Notes: generated by a model not told the origin, from the letters alone. 64,000 nt of DNA from JBBRNH01 sp038230415 (GCA_038230415.1 JBBRNH010000005.1:1-64000); one strand, 5' to 3'. Counted from the first letter of the stretch, positions 25,737 through 34,642 are shown. Made by a program: numbers and translations.

Positions 25737-27266
25737 TTACCCCCGGCGAACGGTCAGGGCATGAGCCACCGACAGGCCAAAAACCATACCGAAACCGACC
25801 ATGAATATACCGTGCAGGAAAAACAGGCGAAAATCATGTAGCTGCACCGCCAGCATTAATCCGCCCAGAAAATACAGCATCAATAGCCCCTCCGCACCCG
25901 TGAGCCACGACAGTTTCGGAACGAGGTATTTGTTGGCCTGCCAGCGGTTGCCGGTTTTGTTGGCGTTGAACTTGGGCGTTCGGATAAACGGGGTTTTACG
26001 GCCCATGTATCCCTCGATCACGGCAATGGCGTTGTGCAACGATAGGCCCATCATCAGCGACGAATACATCGGGAAATACCAGCCCAGCATGACCGCGTTT
26101 TTTCTGGCTACCGTGCCATACTGAATACCATAAAACGCCAGTAGAATCAGCACATTGACCTGGAAAAAACGGATGCCGTAAAACAGCACACCCCAGGCCG
26201 GATGGCGGCTTTGGATGTACAACACCGGCACACTCAACACGCCCGCCACCAGCACCAGCACAAACGTTGCGCTGCTGAACAGGTGCATCAGGGCGTGCAG
26301 CCGCACAGGCAGGGGTATGTTGGGGTGGCGCAAGACCCGCCCGGCCAACTTGCGGGCGCATTCGGCGGCTCCTTTCATCCAGCGGTACTGCTGTGATTTA
26401 AGCGCGTTCATCTCCATGGGCAACTCAGCGGGCGAACCGATGTCTTCGCGGTAGCTAAATTTCCAGCCCCGGAGTTGGGCGCGGTAACTCAAATCAAGGT
26501 CTTCGGTGAGCGTATCGGCCTGCCAGCCCCCCGCGTCAATGATGGCCGTTTTGCGCCAGACCCCACCCGTACCGTTGAAATTGGCGAAGTAATTACTGAC
26601 GTACCGCCCACTCTGCTCAACGGTAAAATGCGCGTTCAGGCCAAACGCCTGCAACTGCGTCAATAATGAAAAATCTTCGTTGAGGTGTTCCCAGCGCGTT
26701 TGCACAACGCCCACCTGCGGGTCGCGGAGATTAGGAATGGTTTTGAGCAGGAAATCAGGATTCGGTACGAAATCAGCATCGAAAATGGCGATAAACTCAC
26801 CCCTCGCCCGCGTCAGTCCGTAGGCCAATGCCCCGGCTTTAAAATCGGTGCGCTCCGGTCGGCGGATGTGCTGAATGTTCAGACCGCGCTCCCGAAAATA
26901 GGCCACCCGCCGGGCAATAATGGCAACGGTCTCGTCGGTTGAATCGTCAAGCACCTGAATATCGAGTTTCTCGACCGGGTATTGCAGCCGGGTAATGGCA
27001 TCAATGAGCCGCTCGGCCACGTACAATTCGTTATAAACCGGGAGTTGCACCGTTACCAGCGGCAAATCAGCTTCGGCCATCGTACTGGCCGGAAAAGCAT
27101 TGGCTTGTTGTCGCTTTCGACTGGATAAATATCTGATAATGAGGCTTAACTGACCCAAATTATAGATAAACAGCACCAACAATGTCGGCCCATATACGGC
27201 CAGAATACCAATTTCAAGGCGGCTGAGCAGCAGCGATTTTATCGGCCCGAACGAAGAAAAGTCCAT
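25737..27266 (-). CDS. Family 2 processive glycosyltransferase (cellulose synthase-like)
   Basis: 509 residues. An N-terminal helix (IGILAVYGPTLLVLFIYNLG) is followed by a GT-A domain with QVLDDSTDET, IAIFDADFVPNP, DTLTEDLDLSYR and QQYRWMKG. These supply the D, DxD, TED catalytic Asp and Q(Q/R)xRW motifs of processive beta-glycan synthases such as CESA/CslA. Four to five C-terminal helices form the channel. The product polysaccharide (glucan or mannan) is not determined. No PilZ domain or BcsB partner is adjacent, but a large TPR membrane protein follows on the same strand. Confidence 0.9.
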   Translation of the reverse strand: MDFSSFGPIKSLLLSRLEIGILAVYGPTLLVLFIYNLGQLSLIIRYLSSRKRQQANAFPASTMAEADLPLVTVQLPVYNELYVAERLIDAITRLQYPVEKLDIQVLDDSTDETVAIIARRVAYFRERGLNIQHIRRPERTDFKAGALAYGLTRARGEFIAIFDADFVPNPDFLLKTIPNLRDPQVGVVQTRWEHLNEDFSLLTQLQAFGLNAHFTVEQSGRYVSNYFANFNGTGGVWRKTAIIDAGGWQADTLTEDLDLSYRAQLRGWKFSYREDIGSPAELPMEMNALKSQQYRWMKGAAECARKLAGRVLRHPNIPLPVRLHALMHLFSSATFVLVLVAGVLSVPVLYIQSRHPAWGVLFYGIRFFQVNVLILLAFYGIQYGTVARKNAVMLGWYFPMYSSLMMGLSLHNAIAVIEGYMGRKTPFIRTPKFNANKTGNRWQANKYLVPKLSWLTGAEGLLMLYFLGGLMLAVQLHDFRLFFLHGIFMVGFGMVFGLSVAHALTVRRG

Positions 27267-27304
27267 ATCCTGTGCTGGATAAAATTTTTGGCAGCAACAG
27301 CCGG

Positions 27305-27964
27305 TCAGCGGCTGCGGTCAACGCCCACCCGCTCACACCAGGCCACCACCGGGCAAGTGCTGCAATGCGGCAGGGCGGTGCAAATATGCTTCCCAAACGG
27401 CATCAGCAGCCGGTTTATCTCGATCCACTGCGGGCGCGGCACGAGTTTTTCCAGGGCTTTAAGCGTTTTTTCGGGCTGTGTGGTCTGTACAAAACCCCAG
27501 CGGTTCACCACCCGATGCACGTGAACGTCAACGCTGATAGCCGCCTGCCCGGTTGCTACCCCCAAAGCCAGGTTAGCGCATTTTGGCCCCACGCCCTTGA
27601 GCGAGATCAGGGTTTCGTAGTCAGCCGGTAAGGTGCCACCGAACTCAGCCACAACGCGGTTGGCAATATCAAGCATGGTGTAGGCTTTTTGCTCCGGGTA
27701 GGTCGTGCCGTGCAGCAACGGAATCAGTTCGTCGGGCGTGAGTTGAGCGAGTTCGTCGGCGGTGCGGGCAATGGCAAACAGCCGCTCCGAAACCGGCAGC
27801 GACACTTCGTCGAGCGTTCGGATGGAAATGATGCACGAGACAAGCTGTTCAAACAGCGAGTCATAGCCCCGGTCGGCCAGCTCAAACATTGCCGCTTTCG
27901 GAAACGGCGTAACGGCTTCCGAAATGCGGCTTAGTACGGTATCGAGGTTAAAATCGGGCTTCAT
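27305..27964 (-). CDS. Endonuclease III-like DNA glycosylase/AP lyase
   Basis: 219 residues with the helix-hairpin-helix GPD fold. SLKGVGPKCANLALG carries the hairpin and a catalytic-type Lys; VDVHVHRVVNRWG carries the catalytic Asp. Four Cys near the C-terminus should ligate a [4Fe-4S] cluster, but the spacing is C-x5-C-x2-C-x5-C, one residue shorter than the usual C-x6. The family removes oxidised pyrimidines. It lies 58 nt after the acyl carrier protein gene, with a hairpin in between. Confidence 0.88.
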   Translation of the reverse strand: MKPDFNLDTVLSRISEAVTPFPKAAMFELADRGYDSLFEQLVSCIISIRTLDEVSLPVSERLFAIARTADELAQLTPDELIPLLHGTTYPEQKAYTMLDIANRVVAEFGGTLPADYETLISLKGVGPKCANLALGVATGQAAISVDVHVHRVVNRWGFVQTTQPEKTLKALEKLVPRPQWIEINRLLMPFGKHICTALPHCSTCPVVAWCERVGVDRSR

Positions 27965-27966
27965 AT

Positions 27967-27999
27967 AAACCTATAAAGTCTCAGAGACGGTATAGGTTT
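27967..27999. repeat. Compact perfect hairpin between acyl carrier protein and nth-like genes
   Basis: AAACCTATA (27967-27975) pairs with TATAGGTTT (27991-27999) and the interior GTCTC/GAGAC continues the stem. It sits 3 nt upstream of the nth-like ATG, so it could end the acyl carrier transcript or affect nth translation. Confidence 0.75.
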
Positions 28000-28022
28000 A
28001 GAAAACTGATTGCCGGTAAAAA

Positions 28023-28262
28023 TCAGGCCGTGGCGGGGGCCGGTTGCTCGGCTTGTAAATACGTTAATACACCCTGCATCGTGGCTAATTTGGGGTAATC
28101 TTCGTCAGGAATCCGCAGGCCAAACTCCTGTTCGAGTTGCATAATCATGTCCACTGTGTCGAGGCTGTCTAAGCCCAGATCGCGGGTGAAATGAACCGTG
28201 CTGGTGATGGCGGATTCCTGAACGCCAAAGGTTTTAATGATGTCTGTTACGCGCTCCTGCAT
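28023..28262 (-). CDS. Acyl carrier protein
   Basis: 79 residues with the GLDSLDTVDMIMQLE motif, whose Ser receives the 4'-phosphopantetheine arm. Acidic, four-helix ACP pattern (RIPDEDYPKLATMQGVLTYL). No fatty acid synthesis gene is adjacent: upstream on the same strand, 36 nt away, is the efflux operon's TolC gene, and downstream is the nth-like gene. It may be a second ACP for a specialised lipid or the housekeeping one relocated. Confidence 0.9.
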   Translation of the reverse strand: MQERVTDIIKTFGVQESAITSTVHFTRDLGLDSLDTVDMIMQLEQEFGLRIPDEDYPKLATMQGVLTYLQAEQPAPATA

Positions 28263-28298
28263 GGTTTTTAGTTGTTGATGGTTGGCAACGTTGATCCA

Positions 28299-29639
28299 TT
28301 AATTCAACGGCTCGCCCAGGAGCCGTTTCATTTCTAAGTAGTTCAGCGTCAGTTGATACTGAAAATTGAGCCGTCCCAATTCGGTCTGCTCCACGCCTAC
28401 TTCCGCGCTTTCGAGTTCAACGGTGGTGATAACCCCGTTTTTGAGCCGGGTGGTGGCAATCTGCAACGCTTTTCGGGCCTGCAAGACCTGCGTGTCTAAG
28501 TTGTCTAAGCGGCTCTGGTTGCTGCGGATGTCGGCATTCAGCAACGCCAGACTTTGCCGGAGTTGGGCATTGGCCTGGGTCACGCCGTATTTGCTGGCCG
28601 ATGCGTTGATGCGGGCAACCTGCGTTTGCAACGCCCCCCGACGGCCCTGATAAATCGGCACCGACAGGGCAACCCCGGCGGCAATGTTAAACCGGGGGTC
28701 GTTGATGTTTGGCAGGTAGCCATTGCGGAACCCCGCCGAGCCGTTGACACTCAGGCTTGGTTTGGTGTTGAGTTCGTTGGCCCGGATTTCGGTCTCCGCC
28801 TGCCGCACCCGATCCTGCGCCAGCAGCACGTCTTTGTTGGTGGCCGGTGTGGTCACTGCGTCGCCGGTTGCCAGGATTGACAGATCGTAGAGCATCACCG
28901 GCGAACCAATTGCCAACGCCCCCGGCCCAACTTCGGGATTGGCGTTGCCGGTCAAAAACGTTAGCACGGCCAACTGGCGTTCCAATTGGTTTTGGAGTTC
29001 GATTTTGCTGCTAACCGCCGTTTTAAGCCGCACCTGCTGCGAAATTACGTCAAATTCAAGCGCGTCACCGTTTTGCAGCCGACCGCCGAGGACTTTGACG
29101 TTGGCAGCCGCCGTTTTAATCACCGAATCCTGTACCGAAATCGCCTTACGGATGAATCCGACTCCGTAATACGCAGCCGCCACCTGATAACCGAGGTTGT
29201 GCTGGGTCAGGTCGAGGGTGCGTTTCAGGAGTTGCGTATTGTCATTGGCGCGGTCAATGGCAGTTTTCGTCCGGCCCCAGTCATAAATTGTCTGGCCCAC
29301 GCCGAGGTACGCATTTACGTTGTGGTTCGGCTGAAACTGAATCACCCGGTCTTGCCCACCAACGGGCAGCGTGGCTTTGGCAACGGGCGTAAGATACTGA
29401 TAGCTGGCGTTGCCCGTCACGGTCGGTTTGAGCGTGGTCTGGGCAATATCAACCTGTAAATCAGACGATTTGATTTGTTCCTGCTGTTGTTTCAGGGCCG
29501 GATAATACCCGTTGGCCTGCTGGATCAAGGCCCGCAAATCGTTGGGCAGCACAAGCGCGGCTGGAGCCGGTTGCGCGGGTTGCGCCAGTGCCGCCGTAGC
29601 AGTCAGGAGCGCGAAAATAGAGAGCGGAATATGATTCAT
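28299..29639 (-). CDS. TolC-family outer-membrane efflux channel
   Basis: 446 residues with a signal peptide (IPLSIFALLTATAALAQPA). Duplicated coiled-coil hairpins (KQQQEQIKSSDLQVDIAQT; DRVRQAETEIRANEL; LDTQVLQARKALQIATTRL) and beta strands give the TolC fold. It would be the outer-membrane exit duct for the upstream HlyD/DHA2 pump. Third gene of the operon, 101 nt after the MFS pump gene. Confidence 0.93.
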   Translation of the reverse strand: MNHIPLSIFALLTATAALAQPAQPAPAALVLPNDLRALIQQANGYYPALKQQQEQIKSSDLQVDIAQTTLKPTVTGNASYQYLTPVAKATLPVGGQDRVIQFQPNHNVNAYLGVGQTIYDWGRTKTAIDRANDNTQLLKRTLDLTQHNLGYQVAAAYYGVGFIRKAISVQDSVIKTAAANVKVLGGRLQNGDALEFDVISQQVRLKTAVSSKIELQNQLERQLAVLTFLTGNANPEVGPGALAIGSPVMLYDLSILATGDAVTTPATNKDVLLAQDRVRQAETEIRANELNTKPSLSVNGSAGFRNGYLPNINDPRFNIAAGVALSVPIYQGRRGALQTQVARINASASKYGVTQANAQLRQSLALLNADIRSNQSRLDNLDTQVLQARKALQIATTRLKNGVITTVELESAEVGVEQTELGRLNFQYQLTLNYLEMKRLLGEPLN

Positions 29640-29740
29640 GGTTGATGGTTAATGTTGCCGGTTGTTGGCTTTCAGTTAGCCTGGTTCTGCGCCTAAGCAG
29701 CGCACCCGAAAACTGTAAACAGAAAACCGAAAACTCTTTT

Positions 29741-31315
29741 TCAGTGTGCGGCATCGGCGGCTGCTTTGGCAGTGGCCGGGTCGGCTTTTTTGCTTTGGAG
29801 TAAAAACAGGAGCGGAAACGTCACCACGAAAAACAACCCCGCCAGCCGGAACGTATCTAAGTACGAGAGCATCAGGGCTTGTTTCTGCACGATAAATTCC
29901 AGATTGCGGTAGGCCGCCGTTGCCGCATCAATCGGGTTAAAACCCCGACCAATCAATCCCTGCGTAATCGAGTTGATCCGGTCGGTGGCAAGCGGGTTAT
30001 CGGGCGTGATGTTCGAGACTAAATCAACCCGGTGGTAGGCCGTGCGCTGGGCGATGTATGTATTGGTGATGGCTACGCCAAACGCCCCGCCGAGTTGCCG
30101 CATCATGTTGGTCATGGCAATGCCGGTGGGTAGTTCGGGCGGTTTGAGCGTTGAAATAGACTGACTGATGAGCGGCACATTCACAAACGCCAGCCCTACC
30201 CCCCTGATTAAGAGCGCGTTCACAAAGTAGCCGTCGGAAGTTTGGTCTGTGTAGGTTGCCATCACAAAACAGAAAACGGCAAACACCACATACCCCACCA
30301 TGGCGATGTACCTCGGCGAAACACCGCCCTGCATCATTCGGCCCACAAACGGAAAGCAAAACGCAGCAATGGCCCCGCCCGGAATCAGCAGCCGCCCGGT
30401 TTGGGTAGCCGTGAAACCCACCACGCGCTGCACAAACAACGGGTACAGCAAGACCGACGTAAACAGCCCGTAACCGACCACAAACAGCAGAATACTACCT
30501 AAGGCAAGGTTCCGGTTTTGCAGGACGCGCAAATTCAATACGGGCGATTTGGTGGCCCGGAGTTCCCACCAGATAAAGAGCGGAATAGACACCACAGCCG
30601 CGACCGTCAGGTAGCGAATCATCGGCGAATCAAACCAATCGTCGGTCTCGCCCCGCTCCAGCACGTATTGCAGACAACCCACGCCAACGGCCAACAGCAG
30701 AATTCCGGTCCAGTCAATCGAGATTTTACTGCGATCAATATTAAACTCATCTTCTTTCTTGTCTACAAAATTCAGACTCAGAAATACGGCCAGAATCCCA
30801 ACGGGAATGTTGATATAAAACATCCACGACCAGTGATAATTGTCAATAATATAGCCGCCGAGGGTGGGGCCAAAGGTGGGGCCAAGCACGATGCCCAGGC
30901 CAAACAAGGCCGACGCTACGGCCCGCTGCTGAATCGGGAAGGCATCGAACATGATGCCCTGCGAGGTTGCCAGGAGTGCGCCCCCGCCAATGCCCTGCAC
31001 AAACCGGAAAAACACTAATGTCCAGAGGTCAGACGATATGCCACAGCCGTAAGAAGCCACCGTAAAGAGAATGATTGAGCCGATGTAGTAGTTTTTACGG
31101 CCAAAATATCGCTGCAAAAAACTCGTCATCGGAATCACAATCACGTTGGCAATGCCATAAGACGTTACCACCCAGGCCACGTCTTCGATGGTAGCACCGA
31201 GGTTGCCGGCAATGTCGGTCAGGCCGACGTTCACGATTGACGTATCAATCAGTTCCATGATGGCCGCCGATACTGCCGTAAGCACGACAATCCAGCGACG
31301 AAAACCTGTTTGCAT
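29741..31315 (-). CDS. DHA2-family MFS drug:proton antiporter (EmrB-like)
   Basis: 524 residues with 14 hydrophobic helices. Family motifs are ELIDTSIVNVGLTDIAGNLG (motif D1 region), RYFGRKNYYIG and LGIVLGPTFGPTLGGYI (motif C of antiporters). EmrB-type pumps extrude hydrophobic compounds using the proton gradient. Together with the adjacent HlyD adaptor and TolC it forms a complete tripartite system. It is 92 nt downstream of the HlyD gene; that gap holds an imperfect palindrome. Confidence 0.93.
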   Translation of the reverse strand: MQTGFRRWIVVLTAVSAAIMELIDTSIVNVGLTDIAGNLGATIEDVAWVVTSYGIANVIVIPMTSFLQRYFGRKNYYIGSIILFTVASYGCGISSDLWTLVFFRFVQGIGGGALLATSQGIMFDAFPIQQRAVASALFGLGIVLGPTFGPTLGGYIIDNYHWSWMFYINIPVGILAVFLSLNFVDKKEDEFNIDRSKISIDWTGILLLAVGVGCLQYVLERGETDDWFDSPMIRYLTVAAVVSIPLFIWWELRATKSPVLNLRVLQNRNLALGSILLFVVGYGLFTSVLLYPLFVQRVVGFTATQTGRLLIPGGAIAAFCFPFVGRMMQGGVSPRYIAMVGYVVFAVFCFVMATYTDQTSDGYFVNALLIRGVGLAFVNVPLISQSISTLKPPELPTGIAMTNMMRQLGGAFGVAITNTYIAQRTAYHRVDLVSNITPDNPLATDRINSITQGLIGRGFNPIDAATAAYRNLEFIVQKQALMLSYLDTFRLAGLFFVVTFPLLFLLQSKKADPATAKAAADAAH

Positions 31316-31317
31316 AT

Positions 31318-31405
31318 CGGTTTTCGGTTTTTAGTTTGCGGTTTTCGGGGACGTACATGGTCAGTATTCGTGCGTCAGCCCCCGTAAACCGCAAACCGTA
31401 AACCG
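31318..31405. repeat. Imperfect inverted repeat within the efflux operon
   Basis: Left arm 31318-31350 and right arm 31379-31405 are built of TTTACGGTTTGCGG-like words that pair imperfectly. It separates the HlyD and MFS genes, which must be cotranscribed through it if the operon is intact. Confidence 0.65.
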
Positions 31406-31407
31406 AT

Positions 31408-32496
31408 TTACTGTAAAACTTTAACCTCTGCCTCCACACTCAACCCGGCGCGGAGTTTGCCCCGGTATTGCTGCGGATTGGTGATGTCTATCCTGACCGG
31501 AACCCGCTGCGTAATTTTAACAAAGTTGCCCGACGAGTTATCGGGTGGCAACAAGGCAAACCGTGCGCCGGTGGCCTCGGCCAGTGACGACACCTTGCCT
31601 TTCACGGCTAAATCGGGGTAGGCATCGAGTTTGATGTCCACTTCCTGCCCGACGTTCATTTTGGCTAACTGGGTTTCTTTGAAGTTTGCCACGACCCAAA
31701 ATGTCGAATCGGCCACGATGGTCATCAGGCTTTGGCCGGGCTGCACGTATTGACCGACGACCACGTTTTTCTTCCCGATTTTGCCGTCTATCGGGGCCGT
31801 GAGCCGGGCGTAACCGACGCGCAGTTTGGCCGTTTCGATAGCCGCCCGTTTCACGTTCAGCACCGCCTTAATTTTGTTGACGTTGGCCCGCGCTTTGGCA
31901 ATGCCCGCCTGCGCCACGCCCTGCGTTGTTTTTGCTAAGCTGATCTGCTCCACATTGGCCGAATACTGCCGGGCCTGCAAATCAACGTTGCTCCGCGAGT
32001 CTTCGAGCTGTTTCTGGGTCAGTGATTGGTCACGAAACAGGTTTTGGTCGCGCTGAAGGTCTTTCTGAGCCTTGTCGCGCCGGGAAGCCTGCACATTGGC
32101 ATTAGACTCGGCTACTTTAGAATTTTGCTGCACGTTGCGGAGGTTGGCCTCGGCATTTTGCACGTCGGCTTCTGCATTCTGCAAATCGGCCAATGATTGC
32201 TGGTAATCGGCCTGAACCTGCTGCAAGGCCACGTCGTATTCCTGCGGGTCAATGGTTACGAGCGGCTGACCGCGTTTGATGGTCGCATAGTCCTGAATGT
32301 CAACCGATTGCACATAACCCGCTACCCGCGCCAGCACCGGGGCCGAGTTGGTTTCAATTTGGGCGTTGTCGGTTGTTTCATAGTGTTGGCCGTGTTGGTA
32401 GGCGTTGTAGCCAAAATAGCCCGCCGTTCCCAGCACAATAAGGCCGATGATGAGCGGCAAAAAACGCCGGGGAGACGGCTCGATTGGTGTTGCCAT
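31408..32496 (-). CDS. HlyD/EmrA-family membrane fusion protein
   Basis: 362 residues. One N-terminal helix (FLPLIIGLIVLGTAGYFGYNA), then ETNSAPVLARVAGYVQSVDI (biotinyl-lipoyl-like half), a long coiled coil rich in Gln/Ala/Asn (QNAEADVQNAEANLRNVQQN), the second lipoyl half (RLTAPIDGKIGKKNVVVGQYVQPGQ) and a beta-barrel domain. It bridges the MFS pump and TolC across the periplasm. First gene of the operon, divergent from the marR-like regulator, with operators in the gap. Confidence 0.93.
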   Translation of the reverse strand: MATPIEPSPRRFLPLIIGLIVLGTAGYFGYNAYQHGQHYETTDNAQIETNSAPVLARVAGYVQSVDIQDYATIKRGQPLVTIDPQEYDVALQQVQADYQQSLADLQNAEADVQNAEANLRNVQQNSKVAESNANVQASRRDKAQKDLQRDQNLFRDQSLTQKQLEDSRSNVDLQARQYSANVEQISLAKTTQGVAQAGIAKARANVNKIKAVLNVKRAAIETAKLRVGYARLTAPIDGKIGKKNVVVGQYVQPGQSLMTIVADSTFWVVANFKETQLAKMNVGQEVDIKLDAYPDLAVKGKVSSLAEATGARFALLPPDNSSGNFVKITQRVPVRIDITNPQQYRGKLRAGLSVEAEVKVLQ

Positions 32497-32547
32497 GAAC
32501 TGTACTGGTTTTACTGTGTATGGTTTACGGGTGATTGAACCCGGTAT

Positions 32548-32568
32548 ATAGTCAACTTATTTGACTAT
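32548..32568. promoter_or_regulatory. MarR-type operator 1
   Basis: Perfect palindrome ATAGTCAA-N5-TTGACTAT. It lies just downstream of the efflux operon -7 box (32581-32574, minus), overlapping the expected transcription start. Confidence 0.75.
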
Positions 32569-32573
32569 CGAGG

Positions 32574-32581
32574 CAAAGGTA
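32574..32581 (-). promoter_or_regulatory. -7 box of the efflux operon promoter
   Basis: TACCTTTG on the minus strand matches TAnnTTTG. A TTG in CTTGAC lies 21 nt upstream. ATG 32496 is about 75 nt downstream. Confidence 0.6.
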
Positions 32582-32597
32582 AACTCGGTTGACTATA

Positions 32598-32618
32598 AAA
32601 GTCAAGCAAGTTGACTAT
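32598..32618. promoter_or_regulatory. MarR-type operator 2
   Basis: AGTCAA-N5-TTGACT (32600-32616), extending to 7 of 8 matches per consensus arm. Its centre is 50 bp from that of operator 1, and it overlaps the marR -7 box. Confidence 0.7.
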
Positions 32619-32623
32619 ATTTG
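32616..32623 (+). promoter_or_regulatory. -7 box of the marR-like gene promoter
   Basis: TATATTTG matches TAnnTTTG and lies 46 nt before ATG 32670. A TTG at 32589-32591 is 24 nt upstream, slightly longer than the usual spacing. Confidence 0.55.
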
Positions 32624-32669
32624 TTGCACTATTTTTTGATAGCGCGTAAAACACCCGTAACACTCCGCT

Positions 32670-33155
32670 ATGGTCACGGAAAACGATAAAGAAATCTTTG
32701 ATTTTGAACAGTTTCGGATAATCCGGCATCGGTCTGTTGGCAAGGTCATCTGGCGTATCAAGCGATACATGGACAATTTCGTAGAGCCGAAACTGCACGC
32801 TCTCGGCTACAGCGACTTCAAAATGAGTTACCTGATGTTTCTGGCGAACATCAACGAGACGGGCATCACCAATAACGAACTGGCAAAACGGGCCTGCGTC
32901 ACTAAGCAGATGATGAGCAAAGTAGTGAGCCTGTTAGAAGTAGAAGGCTACATCTACACGGAGAAAAATCCGGCGGACTCCCGGTCGAGTGTGATCTTTT
33001 TGAATCAACGGGGTAAAGACCTCTTCATCACCCTGCGCGACTGTATGCAGGAAGCCCGCGACCGTATGGATGGCATCGTCGGTCACGACCGCATGGAGAC
33101 CTTGATTGACACATTGATTGAATTAGCCGACTCGCTCGACGGGGAGGAGAAATAG
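32670..33155 (+). CDS. MarR-family transcriptional regulator
   Basis: 161 residues with the MarR winged helix: TNNELAKRACVTKQMMSKVVSLLEVEGYI as recognition region and a wing in EKNPADSRSSVIFLNQRGKDL. N- and C-terminal helices provide dimerisation. It is divergent from the HlyD/DHA2/TolC operon, and two palindromes with the same ATAGTCAA half-site lie between them, so it very probably represses the efflux operon and itself until a small ligand binds. Confidence 0.92.
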   Translation: MVTENDKEIFDFEQFRIIRHRSVGKVIWRIKRYMDNFVEPKLHALGYSDFKMSYLMFLANINETGITNNELAKRACVTKQMMSKVVSLLEVEGYIYTEKNPADSRSSVIFLNQRGKDLFITLRDCMQEARDRMDGIVGHDRMETLIDTLIELADSLDGEEK

Positions 33156-33159
33156 GCTT

Positions 33160-34614
33160 CTACTGTTTTACAATCCGCTTAGTGGCTGTACTGGTCTCGG
33201 TAGAGAGCTGAAGCAAATAAATCCCACCCGGTAAGTTTGTTAGCCTGATTCGTTCTGTTTGACGTTGGCCCGTTCCGCGTAACAACCGATCAAACACAGA
33301 CAATCCGTTGAGCGCGGTGATTTGCAATCGGGCTGGTTGACCGCTCTCTGCCGACCATTCTACGGACAAATCGCCGGTGGTTGGGTTAGGATACGCATTA
33401 AGCCAAAGTGGTTCTGCCGTCAGCGAAACAGCAAGCGGTTCGAGTATCGTAACTTTTAAGGCCCGATTCGTACTACCCAAACCACATCCGTTGGCAATTT
33501 CTTTAACCGCGAACTCGCTGGTTTGCAACGGTTTTACGCCAACTATCAACGGTGATTGCGTAGCTGTCAACGTTCGGCTGTCCCAGAGCGTTACGCGCCA
33601 GGGAGCGTCGCCCGTCAGTCCAATTTGCACCCGCAGACTGTCGTAGCGATAAACCGCTGTATCACGGGGCAGCACTGCCGTTGGGCGCGGTTTGATCCGA
33701 ACATCAACGCGGTTGGTCTGGCTTTCGCAGTTGTTGGCATCGAGTTGGGTGGCGAAATACGCAAAGTCTCCCGCCTTTTCGGTTGGCGGCACCAATACGC
33801 CGTAAAACTGACCGCTTCGGTCGGCCTGGGTGTACCAACGAACGATGGTTCCCGTAGCACCCAATACGCTGGCCTGTGTGCCGATGCAAAAAGAAACGGG
33901 TGTAATAACGTTGGGCGCGTCGGGAGCTTTCCGAACAATAACCGTCAGCGTAGCTACGGGGCTGATGCAGCCGCCAATCTGTTGCGTAACGGCATAGCGT
34001 AGGGTATCGGGTTTGGCCGTTGGAGGAGTAGTGATAGACGCTACGTTATCTCCGCTGCCCGTTCCTGACCGCCAAAGCAGATTTTGCCCATTGCCCGTCA
34101 GCGGAACCGGCGCGGGTTGGCCCTGACACAGACTGAGCGGAGACACAACGGGGGCCGTTGGCGTGGCAACAACTACTGTTTGTATTGTTGCCCAAAGACT
34201 CTCACACCCATTTACGGTTTGCGTAGCCATAAAGTAAGTCACACCGGGCCGGTCAGAAACTAAAGCCGGTGTAAACGTAAATGGTGTGCCACCGGCACTG
34301 TACCACCGAATGTTTGTACCCGTTGCACTCAACGGGATAGTGGGTTGGCCCTGGCAAGTTCTATAATCTGCGACGATGGGGCGGGGCGGGATAGGCGAAA
34401 CTACAATAGTTGTGGTTGTTCCAATTGTTTCGGGAGCATCGCCAATAACCCGAATCTTATACGTTCCCGGCTGAATATCAGCAGGTAAAGTGGCCGTTAG
34501 CGGGGGCGTAGTTCCGGTAGTTTCTAAATTCTTAAAATTCCCGCCCGACGCATCCGAAATCTGGACAGTAAATTTATTAATAGCCGGAAAACGCCCGTTT
34601 GTCGTGAAAGGCAC
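33160..34614 (-). CDS. T9SS-sorted Ig-like secreted protein lacking its N-terminus
   Basis: 484 residues from a GTG at 34614. About four Ig-like repeats (each with a C-x-G-Q or FC-x-G start and a WY-x-x-G core) precede a type A T9SS sorting domain (WLNAYPNPTTGDLSVEW ... GGIYLLQLSTETS). No signal peptide is present, yet T9SS cargo needs one. The homologous frame continues upstream to a stop at 34653-34651 (GDGVCAASKVQVPFTTNG reads as family-like), so the 5' end is missing and replaced by the end of the hipT-like gene. I regard it as a truncated, probably non-functional gene. Confidence 0.75.
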   Translation of the reverse strand: MPFTTNGRFPAINKFTVQISDASGGNFKNLETTGTTPPLTATLPADIQPGTYKIRVIGDAPETIGTTTTIVVSPIPPRPIVADYRTCQGQPTIPLSATGTNIRWYSAGGTPFTFTPALVSDRPGVTYFMATQTVNGCESLWATIQTVVVATPTAPVVSPLSLCQGQPAPVPLTGNGQNLLWRSGTGSGDNVASITTPPTAKPDTLRYAVTQQIGGCISPVATLTVIVRKAPDAPNVITPVSFCIGTQASVLGATGTIVRWYTQADRSGQFYGVLVPPTEKAGDFAYFATQLDANNCESQTNRVDVRIKPRPTAVLPRDTAVYRYDSLRVQIGLTGDAPWRVTLWDSRTLTATQSPLIVGVKPLQTSEFAVKEIANGCGLGSTNRALKVTILEPLAVSLTAEPLWLNAYPNPTTGDLSVEWSAESGQPARLQITALNGLSVFDRLLRGTGQRQTERIRLTNLPGGIYLLQLSTETSTATKRIVKQ

Positions 34615-34642
34615 CTGTACCTTGCTTGCCGCGCAAACACCA

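Noticed and set aside
33377..34002. Plus-strand ORFs opposite the T9SS protein
   Set aside because: Antisense shadows; the minus frame has clear Ig-like repeats and a sorting domain.
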